A stretch of 47,232 bases of DNA. Source: Candidatus Omnitrophota bacterium. GTDB lineage: Bacteria; Omnitrophota; Gorgyraeia; Tantalellales; Tantalellaceae. The notes under the pieces were generated by a model. That model was given only the letters and a program-made list of their open reading frames with translations, had not been told where the DNA came from and searched no databases. Location of the stretch: the NCBI GenBank assembly GCA_024277375.1, contig JAJRVD010000002.1, positions 1 to 47,232 of the forward strand, read 5' to 3'. Position 1 is the first letter of the stretch; each line of letters begins with the position of its first letter. Position numbers and translations under genes: made by a program. Of the stretch, positions 23,389-31,366 are shown piece after piece.

Positions 23389-24786
23389 ATGGAAATAAAG
23401 AAAACTCAGCAGGATATGCCAAGACAAAAACCGGAAGAACGAAAAAAGAACTTCAATGAAGTGGCTTTGGGCTATACTGAAGATATGGCGCTTTCAGAGG
23501 CAGCTAGATGTATACAGTGCAAAAAACCGCTTTGTGTTGACGGGTGTCCGGTTGAAATAGATATTCCCGGATTTATTCAGCTTATTAAGGATAAGGACTA
23601 TATGGGCGCGGCATTGAAAATTAAGGAAAAAAATTGTCTTCCCGCCGTTTGCGGGAGAGTTTGTCCTCAGGAAGATCAATGTGAACTGAAATGTGTGCTG
23701 GGGATAAAGGGAGAGTCGGTATCGATAGGACGTTTGGAAAGATTTGCCGCGGATTTTGAGATTGAGCAAACTAAAGGCACGCCATTCAAGCGGCATGCCA
23801 TTTCTTCAGGCGCTAAAAAGATCGCCATTGTCGGGTCTGGTCCATCCGGACTTACAGTCGCGGCGGAACTTGCGCATTTGGATTATAAGGTTACGATCTT
23901 TGAAGCTTTTCATAAGGCAGGAGGCGTGCTCGTTTATGGTATCCCGGAATTTAGATTGCCTAAGTCAATAGTCGAAAGAGAAGTAGAATATGTAAAAAGT
24001 CTGGGAGTTGAATTAAAGACAAACTGGATCATCGGTAAAATCAAAACAATAGACGATCTTCTTGATAACGGGTTTGCCGCCGTTTATGTTTGCACAGGAG
24101 CCGGACTTCCATATTTTATGGAAATACCCGGGGAGAACAGTATTGGTGTATATTCCGCGAATGAATTTCTGACAAGAAGCAATCTGATGAAGGCATATAA
24201 ATTCCCCGAATACGATACTCCGATCAAACATGGTAAAAAAATAGCGGTTATAGGCGGGGGGAACGTCGCTATGGACGCCTCAAGGACCGCGTTACGCCTG
24301 GGTGCCGATAATGTGTATTTAATTTATCGCAGGTCCATGGAGGAGATGCCCGCTCGTGAAGAAGAGATAGAGAACGCCCAGGAAGAAGGAATTGATTTCA
24401 GGCTTCTAACCAATCCTATAGAGATTTTAGCGGATGAGAAGGGCAAAGTAAGAGGAATTAAATGCATAAAAATGGAACTGGGTGAACCGGATGATTCGGG
24501 AAGACGCAGACCCGTTCCAATTGATGGATCCGAGTTTGAGGTCGAAGTGGATACAGTAATAATGTCGATAGGAAACGGAGCAAACCCGCTGATATCCTCG
24601 ACTACGCCTGATCTTGATACGAATAAATGGGGGAATATTATTACAAAAGATGAATCCGGCCAGACTTCTAAAAAAGGAGTATTCGCCGGAGGAGATATTG
24701 TTACCGGCGGCGCGACTGTGATCCTTGCCATGGGGGCGGGTAAAAAAGCCGCGGAAGCAATTGATAAATATCTATCTTGTGAATAG
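23389..24786 (+). CDS. nfnB: NfnB/GltD-like NADPH-binding flavoprotein
   Basis: This is the large NfnB-type subunit, carrying FAD, two [4Fe-4S] clusters and an NADP(H) site. The N-terminal cluster region is CIQCKKPLCVDGCPVEIDIPGF and CGRVCPQEDQCELKC. The FAD loop is IAIVGSGPSGLTVAAEL and the NADP loop IAVIGGGNVAMDASRTALRLGA. Length 465 aa. I chose the ATG at 23,389, with AGGAG upstream, over the longer ORF that overlaps nfnA. The GltD insert of HdrA is its paralogue, so this locus encodes two copies of the same NAD(P)H module. Confidence 0.92.
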   Translation: MEIKKTQQDMPRQKPEERKKNFNEVALGYTEDMALSEAARCIQCKKPLCVDGCPVEIDIPGFIQLIKDKDYMGAALKIKEKNCLPAVCGRVCPQEDQCELKCVLGIKGESVSIGRLERFAADFEIEQTKGTPFKRHAISSGAKKIAIVGSGPSGLTVAAELAHLDYKVTIFEAFHKAGGVLVYGIPEFRLPKSIVEREVEYVKSLGVELKTNWIIGKIKTIDDLLDNGFAAVYVCTGAGLPYFMEIPGENSIGVYSANEFLTRSNLMKAYKFPEYDTPIKHGKKIAVIGGGNVAMDASRTALRLGADNVYLIYRRSMEEMPAREEEIENAQEEGIDFRLLTNPIEILADEKGKVRGIKCIKMELGEPDDSGRRRPVPIDGSEFEVEVDTVIMSIGNGANPLISSTTPDLDTNKWGNIITKDESGQTSKKGVFAGGDIVTGGATVILAMGAGKKAAEAIDKYLSCE

Positions 24787-24876
24787 TTGATAGTGAATAG
24801 TGAATGGTTGATAGTGAATGGCAGGGGCGCGATCCCCCTTGTCATCCTGAGCGAGCGAAGCGAGCCGAAGGATCTA
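24785..24876 (+). repeat. Intergenic repeat cluster (GTTGATAGTGAAT and TCATCCTGAGCGAG families)
   Basis: First comes a direct repeat, TTGATAGTGAATAGTGAATGG followed by TTGATAGTGAATGG. After GGGGCGCGATCCCC comes the palindrome TCATCCTGAGCGAGCGAAGC / GAGCCGAAGGATCT. These fill most of the 124 bases between nfnB and the next gene. No promoter is obvious. Confidence 0.7.
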
Positions 24877-24910
24877 AATTATAATAGTGAGTGTAAAAGG
24901 TGGACAGTAT

Positions 24911-25717
24911 ATGGAAAATAAACTACAAGAAATAGCGAAAAAACTTTTGACTGACGGAGAAGTTGATCTCGTAATAGGTTACGGGGCGGATACCGATAGG
25001 TTTATTGAGCCTGTATTTATTACTAAGCCGGATGAGGCGAAAAAACTTCTGTGGAACAAAAAATGTTTTAATAATCTGGCAGTGTACTTAACGAAGGATG
25101 TAGTTAAACACGCGAATAAGGTGGGGATAATTGCCAAAGGCTGCGACATAAAAGCTATTGTGGGGCTGATCCAGGAAAGCCAGATAGATAGAGATAAAGT
25201 CGTTATACTTGGTATCTCATGCGATGGTGTCGGAGAGCCGCTTCTAAAAAAATGTAACGGTTGCGATGTGAATACCCCTAAACTATACGATCATTTGATC
25301 GGAGACCCTATTGAGTCGACTCTGCGGGAAGACAAATACGCGGAGGTAGAGGACTTTGAAAGAAGAAGCGGGGAAGATAAAAAGGCGTTTTGGGACAAAG
25401 AACTTGCCAAGTGTATAAAATGTTATGCTTGCAGGGCCGCGTGCCCTTTGTGTTATTGCGCCAAATGTGTTGTTGAGAAAAATATACCACAATGGGTGCC
25501 GACAAGTCCACATAGTGCCGGTAATTTTTCATGGAACTTTATAAGGAGTTTTCATCTTACCGGTCGATGCGTTGGCTGCGGGGAATGTGAAAGAGTGTGT
25601 CCTGTAGGGATACCACTGGGTCTTATCAATAAAAAGGCGGCTTTGGAGGTAAAAAGCGCCTTTGAATATGAGGCTGGTTATGACTACGAGGTTGAGCCGC
25701 CGCTTACTTGTTTTTAA
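24911..25717 (+). CDS. FlxC-like 4Fe-4S dicluster protein
   Basis: The N-terminal half resembles FrhB/FdhB-type proteins (IAKGCDIKAIVGLIQE, VILGISCDGVGEP). The C-terminal half carries two [4Fe-4S] motifs, CIKCYACRAACPLCYCAKC and CVGCGECERVCPVGIP. Similar proteins accompany Hdr in bacterial Flx-Hdr clusters and in formate dehydrogenase/Hdr complexes. Length 268 aa from an ATG with AGGTGG upstream; the ORF-track GTG start adds 8 residues. Neighbouring FlxB- and FlxA-like genes support an Flx assignment, but exact orthology needs a phylogeny. Confidence 0.78.
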   Translation: MENKLQEIAKKLLTDGEVDLVIGYGADTDRFIEPVFITKPDEAKKLLWNKKCFNNLAVYLTKDVVKHANKVGIIAKGCDIKAIVGLIQESQIDRDKVVILGISCDGVGEPLLKKCNGCDVNTPKLYDHLIGDPIESTLREDKYAEVEDFERRSGEDKKAFWDKELAKCIKCYACRAACPLCYCAKCVVEKNIPQWVPTSPHSAGNFSWNFIRSFHLTGRCVGCGECERVCPVGIPLGLINKKAALEVKSAFEYEAGYDYEVEPPLTCF

Positions 25718-25743
25718 AAAAATGATAATGAGGACTTTATAAG

Positions 25744-26718
25744 ATGAAGAAAACATTAAAAGAAATATTCGACGCGTTAAGGACAAAAAATTATAGAGTA
25801 GTTGCCCCCGTTAGAGATGGTAATAAAATATTTTTCACAGAAGTTAGTTCCCCGGATGAAATAACGCTTGATTATGTTAATTCTGAGATCGCCGCGAAAG
25901 AATGGCTGTTTCCACGCACTGAGGTGGTAATGAAGTTCGATAACTTAGCGACAGAAAACGTAGAAATAAGTGACGATATTGAAAATCAAACTGTTGAGAC
26001 TCTAACGGCCATTATTGGAGTCCGACCCTGCGATGTGAAAAGTCTTCTTATCCTGGATAAAGTGTTTTCCTGGGATTACAAGGATGCCTTTTACCTGAAT
26101 AGACGTGAGAATACTGTGCTGGTAACGCTCGGATGTTCGAAACTCGGGGATGGTTGTTTTTGCGATAAAGTCGCCCTTGATATGAGCTCACAAGAGGGTT
26201 CAGATGTTTTTCTCGCGCAAAATGGTGACGGTTCATTTGAAATGAGCGTGGTTTCTGATAAAGGCGCGGAAATTTTTCCGGGAGAGAAAATTGTTCCTGA
26301 GGAGCAAAAAACGACCGGGGACGCTTTTGACAAGAAAAAGATAAAAGCGTGGCTTGACGGTAATTTTGAGGATGAGATCTGGGATAAAATGGCGCTTAAG
26401 TGTCTTAGTTGTGGTGCATGCGCTTATGTGTGCCCCACATGTCATTGTTTTGACGTGATCGATGAAGCATCCATTTCTGAAGGATGCAGGCGAAAGAATT
26501 GGGATTCCTGCGGTTTCGGGCAATTTACAATACATGCGTCAGGGCATAATCCCCGACCATCGCAAAAAGAGAGATTTCGCAACAGGATACTGCACAAGTT
26601 TAAGTACTATGTAGATAAGTTTGATGAGACAGCCTGTGTGGGGTGCGGTCGGTGCAGAAAAGTATGCCCGGTGAATATGAATTTGCGGGACATAGTAGGC
26701 GCGATAGAAAAGAAATAA
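25744..26718 (+). CDS. FlxB/AsrA-like 4Fe-4S dicluster protein
   Basis: The family resembles anaerobic sulfite reductase subunit A and the beta subunits of sulfhydrogenases. An N-terminal domain includes IIGVRPCDVKSLLILDKVF and LGCSKLGDGCFCDK. Two C-terminal [4Fe-4S] motifs follow, CLSCGACAYVCPTCHCFD and CVGCGRCRKVCPVNMN. Length 324 aa. Such subunits carry electrons from a flavoprotein partner (the next gene) to Hdr. No siroheme-binding AsrC is present, so sulfite reduction is unlikely and the Flx role is preferred. Confidence 0.83.
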   Translation: MKKTLKEIFDALRTKNYRVVAPVRDGNKIFFTEVSSPDEITLDYVNSEIAAKEWLFPRTEVVMKFDNLATENVEISDDIENQTVETLTAIIGVRPCDVKSLLILDKVFSWDYKDAFYLNRRENTVLVTLGCSKLGDGCFCDKVALDMSSQEGSDVFLAQNGDGSFEMSVVSDKGAEIFPGEKIVPEEQKTTGDAFDKKKIKAWLDGNFEDEIWDKMALKCLSCGACAYVCPTCHCFDVIDEASISEGCRRKNWDSCGFGQFTIHASGHNPRPSQKERFRNRILHKFKYYVDKFDETACVGCGRCRKVCPVNMNLRDIVGAIEKK

Positions 26719-26740
26719 CGTTGGGAAAGACAGGAGACAT

Positions 26741-27574
26741 ATGGATAATTTATATAGATCTAATTTAGCTAAGATAGTAAAAGTGACGGACGAAACCCCG
26801 GACGTTAAAACCTTTAAACTTGAATTCGTGGATGAAAAATTCAGAGATTCATTCGACTTTAAAGCCGGACAGTTCGGGCTTTATGGGGTTTTTGGCGAAG
26901 GCGAATCAACTTTTTGCGTCGCGTCGCCTCCTACACGCAAAGGGTATATCGAGTGCAGTGTAAAAAAGACCGGAAGAGTTACGGACGCGTTGCACAATCT
27001 TGACGAGGGAGCGGTGATAGGGTTTAGAGGCCCTTATGGCAATAGTTTTCCTATAGAGGATATGAAAGGGAAAAATATTGTATTTATAGCCGGTGGTATC
27101 GGGTTGGCTCCTGTCAGATGCATTATATGGAACTGTCTTGACTTGCGTAAGGAGTTCAAGGACATAACGATAATATACGGATCTCGCAGTGTGGATGACC
27201 TAGTGTATAAGGAAGAACTTAAACAATGGGAAGAGATGTCCGATGTGAAATTGGTCAAAACTGTTGATCCCGGAGGGGAAACCGATGATTGGAATGGCGA
27301 AGTAGGTTTTGTTCCCACAATAGTGGAGAAAGTCGCGCCTGGTGCTGAGAATTCTATCGCGGTTATTTGCGGCCCTCCAATAATGATAAAGTTCACGTTG
27401 CCCGTTCTGGATAAGTTGGGATTTGAACCGGAGAGTATAATTACCACCCTTGAAAATAGAATGAAGTGTGGTCTTGGGAAATGCGGACGATGTAACGTGG
27501 GAAACGTTTATGTGTGCAAAGATGGTCCTGTATTTACATATAAGGACCTTAAAAAAATGCCCGAGGAGTTTTGA
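26741..27574 (+). CDS. FlxA/AsrB-like FAD- and NAD(P)H-binding subunit
   Basis: Predicted NAD(P)H dehydrogenase module of the Flx-Hdr complex. A ferredoxin-reductase-type FAD domain (FKAGQFGLYGVFGEGES) is followed by the nucleotide-binding GGIGLAPVRCIIWNCL. The C-terminal [2Fe-2S] cysteines are in NRMKCGLGKCGRCNVGNVYVCKDGP. Length 277 aa. AGGAG lies before the ATG. It ends with TGA, six bases from the resB start. It resembles sulfhydrogenase gamma and AsrB; the context with hdrCBA and the MvhD-like gene favours FlxA. Confidence 0.85.
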   Translation: MDNLYRSNLAKIVKVTDETPDVKTFKLEFVDEKFRDSFDFKAGQFGLYGVFGEGESTFCVASPPTRKGYIECSVKKTGRVTDALHNLDEGAVIGFRGPYGNSFPIEDMKGKNIVFIAGGIGLAPVRCIIWNCLDLRKEFKDITIIYGSRSVDDLVYKEELKQWEEMSDVKLVKTVDPGGETDDWNGEVGFVPTIVEKVAPGAENSIAVICGPPIMIKFTLPVLDKLGFEPESIITTLENRMKCGLGKCGRCNVGNVYVCKDGPVFTYKDLKKMPEEF

Positions 27575-27576
27575 AA

Positions 27577-28623
27577 ATGAGTATAAAACGAAGTAAAGGA
27601 TGGAAGTTCTTTTCATCAATAAAGTTAGCGATATGGCTTTTGGCTTCGATCGCTACCGTTTCTATAATCGGAACATTGATATTACAGAACAAAAGCGCGG
27701 CCGAATATATTTCAAGATACGGACATTCTACATACAAAGTGTTTTCAGCAATGGGGTTTACTCATGTTTACTCGGCATGGTGGTTTATCCTTCTTCTGGG
27801 GCTTTTATCGCTAAATCTCACAGTGTGTTTATTGAATAGATTTTCTCTGAAGCTACGTTCATTAGGGACAACAATTGCGCATTTAAGTGTATTGGTTATC
27901 TTTGCGGGGGCATTGGTCGGAATGTTCTTTGGTCAAAAGGGCTTTGTAAAAATTTATGAAGGGCAGAGTATAGGCTCTTTCGAGTCCCATGGCAAAAAAG
28001 TGTCACTAGATTTTTCAGTGAGGCTGAACGATTTTATTTACGAGGAAAACATAAGTCCGGATGAGAAGATCGTGGTTTCCTCAGAAGACGGCTCAGTGCT
28101 GGAGGAGGTTTCGGTTGAGATTGGAACGGAAGCAAAGATCCCCCATACGGAAAATAGCATTAAAGTTTTGCGATATGTCCCGGATTTTATTTTGGATGTT
28201 TCTACCAAGAAAGTTGTTTCTCGTTCTTCCGAGCCCAGGAATCCCGCGGTGGAGATAGAGTTAAACACAGCCGGAGAGACTAAAACCCTTTGGGTTTTTG
28301 CCAGATATCCGGATATACACAATACGGTTGTGGGGGGGGTGAAGATTAAGTATGTGTGGGCATACAGACGCCCCAAAGATTTTATAAGCAACCTAACTGT
28401 TATAAAAGATGGCAAAGAGGTTTTAAAACAAGACGTTAGAGTGAATTGTCCTCTTAAGTTCGGTGGATATACTTTTTTTCAGTCCAGCTATGATAAAACA
28501 AACCTCGTTTGGACCGGCCTTCAGGTAGTAAAAGATCCCGGAGTGCCCATTGTCTATCTGGGTTTTGTATTGCTGGTACTGGGGTTAGGTATCAGATTTT
28601 ATGTTAATCCAATGATCAAATAA
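27577..28623 (+). CDS. resB: Cytochrome c biogenesis protein ResB (CcsB)
   Basis: With CcsA this forms the System II heme exporter and cytochrome c synthase. N-terminal transmembrane segments (IKLAIWLLASIATVSIIGTLIL, WWFILLLGLLSLNLTVCLL, LSVLVIFAGALVGMFFG) are followed by a periplasmic domain of about 200 residues and a final helix near the C-terminus (VYLGFVLLVLGLGIRFYVNP). Length 348 aa. GAGGAG lies 8 bases before the ATG; the track's TTG start is two codons earlier. Its presence among the cytochrome genes indicates co-expression of the maturation machinery. Confidence 0.9.
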   Translation: MSIKRSKGWKFFSSIKLAIWLLASIATVSIIGTLILQNKSAAEYISRYGHSTYKVFSAMGFTHVYSAWWFILLLGLLSLNLTVCLLNRFSLKLRSLGTTIAHLSVLVIFAGALVGMFFGQKGFVKIYEGQSIGSFESHGKKVSLDFSVRLNDFIYEENISPDEKIVVSSEDGSVLEEVSVEIGTEAKIPHTENSIKVLRYVPDFILDVSTKKVVSRSSEPRNPAVEIELNTAGETKTLWVFARYPDIHNTVVGGVKIKYVWAYRRPKDFISNLTVIKDGKEVLKQDVRVNCPLKFGGYTFFQSSYDKTNLVWTGLQVVKDPGVPIVYLGFVLLVLGLGIRFYVNPMIK

Positions 28624-28639
28624 GGTAAGGGAGAAAAAG

Positions 28640-29431
28640 ATGAACCCTCTATATCTCAATGTTAGTTTCGCGGCATGTTTATTAGCGGCTGTTTTTTACG
28701 CTGGTAGCTTGTTTTTTAAGAACAAGTCCTTTGCTTTTCTTGCCAGGCTCTCGGCCTTGGCGGGTGTTATAGGGCTACCTCTCTATATTGGTGTACGCTG
28801 GCATATTGCTCAAAGGCCGCCTTTGAGCAATATGTTCGAGTCTCTTGTCGTTTTTGCCTGGGCCATATTGATAGCTGTCATTATAACGGATCTCAAGTAC
28901 AAAATAAAAAGTGTTACTCTTTGCGGGGCTTTTATGGCGGTAATTGCGCTGGGATACGCGTCCTTACTAAATAAGGAGATCGTGCCGCTTCTTCCGGCGC
29001 TAAAAAGCAACTGGCTTACCATCCATGTGTTAACGTGTTTCGTCGGATACGCGGCATTTACCGTGTCTTTTGTAGCCAGCATAGTATATCTTGTTCAGGT
29101 AAAGTTTACAGCTCAGGCCAACGCGAATGTAGAGAAGCTGGACTCTCTGAGCTATAATATGATAGCCTTCGGATTTTTATTTTTGACCTTGGGGATCATC
29201 ACCGGCGCGGTGTGGGCTAATTCCGCATGGGGAACTTATTGGAGTTGGGATCCAAAAGAGACGTGGTCTCTTATTTCATGGTTTGTTTACGCGATTTATT
29301 TACATGTTCGACACACAAAAGGGTGGCGGGGCGCGAAGGCCGCGTGGCTTTCTGTTTTAGGATATTTATCGGTCCTTTTCACATATTTCGGTGTAAATTA
29401 TTTATTGTCCGGATTGCATAGCTACGGATAA
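28640..29431 (+). CDS. ccsA: Cytochrome c biogenesis protein CcsA (ResC)
   Basis: This is the polytopic heme-handling partner of ResB in System II cytochrome c maturation. About eight transmembrane segments are visible. The tryptophan-rich heme-binding motif WGTYWSWDPKETWSLISW is intact, with flanking histidines (TIHVLTC, YLHVRH). Length 263 aa. GGGAG precedes the ATG, and it lies 16 bases after resB. This complete WWD motif contrasts with the degenerate one in the half-size HemX-like protein of region 1. Confidence 0.94.
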   Translation: MNPLYLNVSFAACLLAAVFYAGSLFFKNKSFAFLARLSALAGVIGLPLYIGVRWHIAQRPPLSNMFESLVVFAWAILIAVIITDLKYKIKSVTLCGAFMAVIALGYASLLNKEIVPLLPALKSNWLTIHVLTCFVGYAAFTVSFVASIVYLVQVKFTAQANANVEKLDSLSYNMIAFGFLFLTLGIITGAVWANSAWGTYWSWDPKETWSLISWFVYAIYLHVRHTKGWRGAKAAWLSVLGYLSVLFTYFGVNYLLSGLHSYG

Positions 29432-29441
29432 GAGGGGAATT

Positions 29442-30239
29442 ATGAAAAAGTTTTTCGCGCTTTTATTTATTTTTTGTTTTGGTATGACAGGGCTATCACA
29501 CACTGATGAAGCGAATTTCAGAAAGAAGTGTCAGACTTGTCATAAGAGAGTATTGGGCGAATGGGACGCGGCAAAGGTTGTTCACTTCCCGTACGCTGAG
29601 GGTAGTTGTGAATCGTGCCATTCATCAAAACATAAAAAGTTCACGGGAGAAATAAATGAACTTTGTTTGATATGTCATGACTTGGACGACGCGGTGCTTA
29701 AAAAGTCACATTTTAACGCGAACGTAGAGGGAGTCGCGTGTACGAGTTGTCATTACACCCATGGCTCGGACAGAAAAGCTATGTTCAAAGAATCTGTTCA
29801 TGAACCGTTTTCTTCCGGTATGTGCGACGCGTGCCATGAGGTTACACCGGAGGGAAAATTAAAACAACTGGATGGAATGAACGATATTTGTCTGACCTGC
29901 CACGATGGCATTGTCGCGAAGGACGAAAAGGTTATCCATCCGGCGTTCGAGATGCTGGAATGTACAAATTGTCATAATCCGCATACATCACCCGATATTA
30001 AACTTTTAAAGAAGCCTGTAAGTGAAGTGTGCTTTGAGTGTCATGAACCGATGGTGGCAAAAAAACATCCATATGATGTGACTCCTTCGAAAAAAATTAT
30101 AAAAAATGAGGCGCTTTTTGCGCATGGAGGGCACGTTACATGTGTAAGTTGCCATAAGCCGCATGCTTCAAAGCTTCCAGTGCTTTTGAAAGAGTCAATA
30201 GATAATCGGGAATTATGCTATAAGTGTCATAAAAAGTAG
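29442..30239 (+). CDS. Periplasmic 10-heme cytochrome c
   Basis: An exported multiheme cytochrome with a signal peptide (KKFFALLFIFCFGMTGLS) and ten CXXCH motifs, from CQTCH to CYKCH. Several have the CxxCHxPH pattern (CTNCHNPHTSP, CVSCHKPHASK) seen in doubled-CXXCH cytochromes that fold as heme wires. Length 265 aa. It follows ccsA by 10 bases and is the last gene of the hdr-flx-ccs run. It probably links the inner-membrane NapC-like proteins to the outer-membrane conduit downstream; the partner is inferred. Confidence 0.87.
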   Translation: MKKFFALLFIFCFGMTGLSHTDEANFRKKCQTCHKRVLGEWDAAKVVHFPYAEGSCESCHSSKHKKFTGEINELCLICHDLDDAVLKKSHFNANVEGVACTSCHYTHGSDRKAMFKESVHEPFSSGMCDACHEVTPEGKLKQLDGMNDICLTCHDGIVAKDEKVIHPAFEMLECTNCHNPHTSPDIKLLKKPVSEVCFECHEPMVAKKHPYDVTPSKKIIKNEALFAHGGHVTCVSCHKPHASKLPVLLKESIDNRELCYKCHKK

Positions 30240-30266
30240 GGCGATTGTACTTACTACCATTTTTTA

Positions 30267-30295
30267 TTGCCTTGTAGTAAAAAATGTGATAAAAT
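30267..30295 (+). promoter_or_regulatory. Sigma70-type promoter before the NHL/cytochrome cluster
   Basis: TTGCCT, a 17-base spacer and TAAAAT lie in the 86-base gap before the NHL gene. A weak inverted repeat (TTACTAC..GTAGTAA) overlaps it and may terminate the upstream operon. This would make the conduit genes a separate transcription unit. Confidence 0.5.
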
Positions 30296-30325
30296 TTAAT
30301 AAATTTCAGGAGGAATGGTTCAACT

Positions 30326-31348
30326 ATGAAGAGATATAGATACAAATGTTTCAGTAAAGCGTACGAGTTAGTGAAATTATTCACAGTGACAAAGTTCACA
30401 GTGACTTTATTCACAATGCTGATGATTTTATTCGGGCACATCGGCACATATGAATCACTGGCCGAGGAAACAACCTCTTTGGACGGTTACAAATTTTTAT
30501 TTGAGATAACCTCCGACGATAGTGATGTCGGTGCTCTTAATCAGCCGGTTGATCTCGATGTTGCAGATGGCCAGATTTATGTAGCAGACACTATAAACAG
30601 CCGTATTGTTGTTTTTGATGATAAGGGCAATGTGGAAAATGTTTTTGGAAAAAGAGGTACGGGTGCGGGTGAATTGAAGGCACCAATGGCGATAGCCATT
30701 GACGAGGGGAACAACAAGGTCTATGTAGCGGACTCTTCAAATTATCGCATTCAAGTGTTTAAGACTAATGGCGATTTTATTATGTCGATAGATCCTAATA
30801 AAGAAATCAAGGGCTCAGCGAAAAAGGTTCGGCCAATCGGTGTCGCCGTTGCAACAAATGGTAATATTTATGTTTCTGATGTCGATAACAATTTTATCCG
30901 AGTGTATTCCCCTAAAGGGAAGTTTATCTTTAAGTTCGGTGGTTTCGGTGCGGAGAATGGAAAGCTTTGTGTACCTGTGGGGATATCAATAGATGAGAAT
31001 GATAGTGTGTATGTCGTTGATATGAGTAATTCTCGACTTCAGGTTTTCGATAAAGATGGAAATTTTGTTATGAATATTGGGTCACGGGGCGATATTAAAG
31101 GTTCTTTTGGAAGTCCTAAAGATGTCTGTATTGATGCGGCCGGAAGAATATATATTTCTGACGCAATGAATTTGGTTGTACAAATTTTTGATAATGATGG
31201 CAATTTTGTAGGTGTTATCGGCGCGGAGAAAGATGTTGATAAGCAGTTTGCATCTCCGTTTGGATTAGCGGTTAAGGGCGAACGCCTTTATGTGATCGAT
31301 AGATGGAGAAATAGTGTAAGAGTTTTGGGAACCAAATTTCAAAATTAA
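30326..31348 (+). CDS. Exported six-bladed NHL beta-propeller protein
   Basis: Six NHL-type blades are readable, each with a VDLDVADGQIYVADTINSRI-like core, for example IYVADTINSRIVVFD, VYVADSSNYRIQVF and VYVVDMSNSRLQVFD. The N-terminus is a long hydrophobic signal (TVTLFTMLMILFGHIGTYESLAEE). Length 340 aa. AGGAGG lies 12 bases before this ATG. The N-terminal segment is encoded by three tandem 15-bp repeats that also look like operators, so a start at 30,416 is an alternative. NHL proteins often accompany multiheme cytochromes in conductive envelope clusters, probably as scaffolds. No enzymatic motif is visible. Confidence 0.83.
   Translation: MKRYRYKCFSKAYELVKLFTVTKFTVTLFTMLMILFGHIGTYESLAEETTSLDGYKFLFEITSDDSDVGALNQPVDLDVADGQIYVADTINSRIVVFDDKGNVENVFGKRGTGAGELKAPMAIAIDEGNNKVYVADSSNYRIQVFKTNGDFIMSIDPNKEIKGSAKKVRPIGVAVATNGNIYVSDVDNNFIRVYSPKGKFIFKFGGFGAENGKLCVPVGISIDENDSVYVVDMSNSRLQVFDKDGNFVMNIGSRGDIKGSFGSPKDVCIDAAGRIYISDAMNLVVQIFDNDGNFVGVIGAEKDVDKQFASPFGLAVKGERLYVIDRWRNSVRVLGTKFQN
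30371..30415 (+). repeat. Three tandem 15-bp palindromic units, Rex-operator-like
   Basis: The units are GTGAAATTATTCACA, GTGACAAAGTTCACA and GTGACTTTATTCACA, with no gaps. Each has the form GTGA-N6-TCAC, the half-site spacing of a Rex operator; the first matches 12 of 14 consensus positions. They are in frame with the NHL gene and encode VKLFT-VTKFT-VTLFT in its signal region. Confidence 0.75.
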
Positions 31349-31366
31349 CCTAAGGGGGTAAATCGA

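Noticed and set aside
25744-27574. Anaerobic sulfite reductase AsrAB
   Set aside because: The two subunits resemble AsrA and AsrB, but no siroheme-binding AsrC is present and the hdr/mvhD context fits Flx better.
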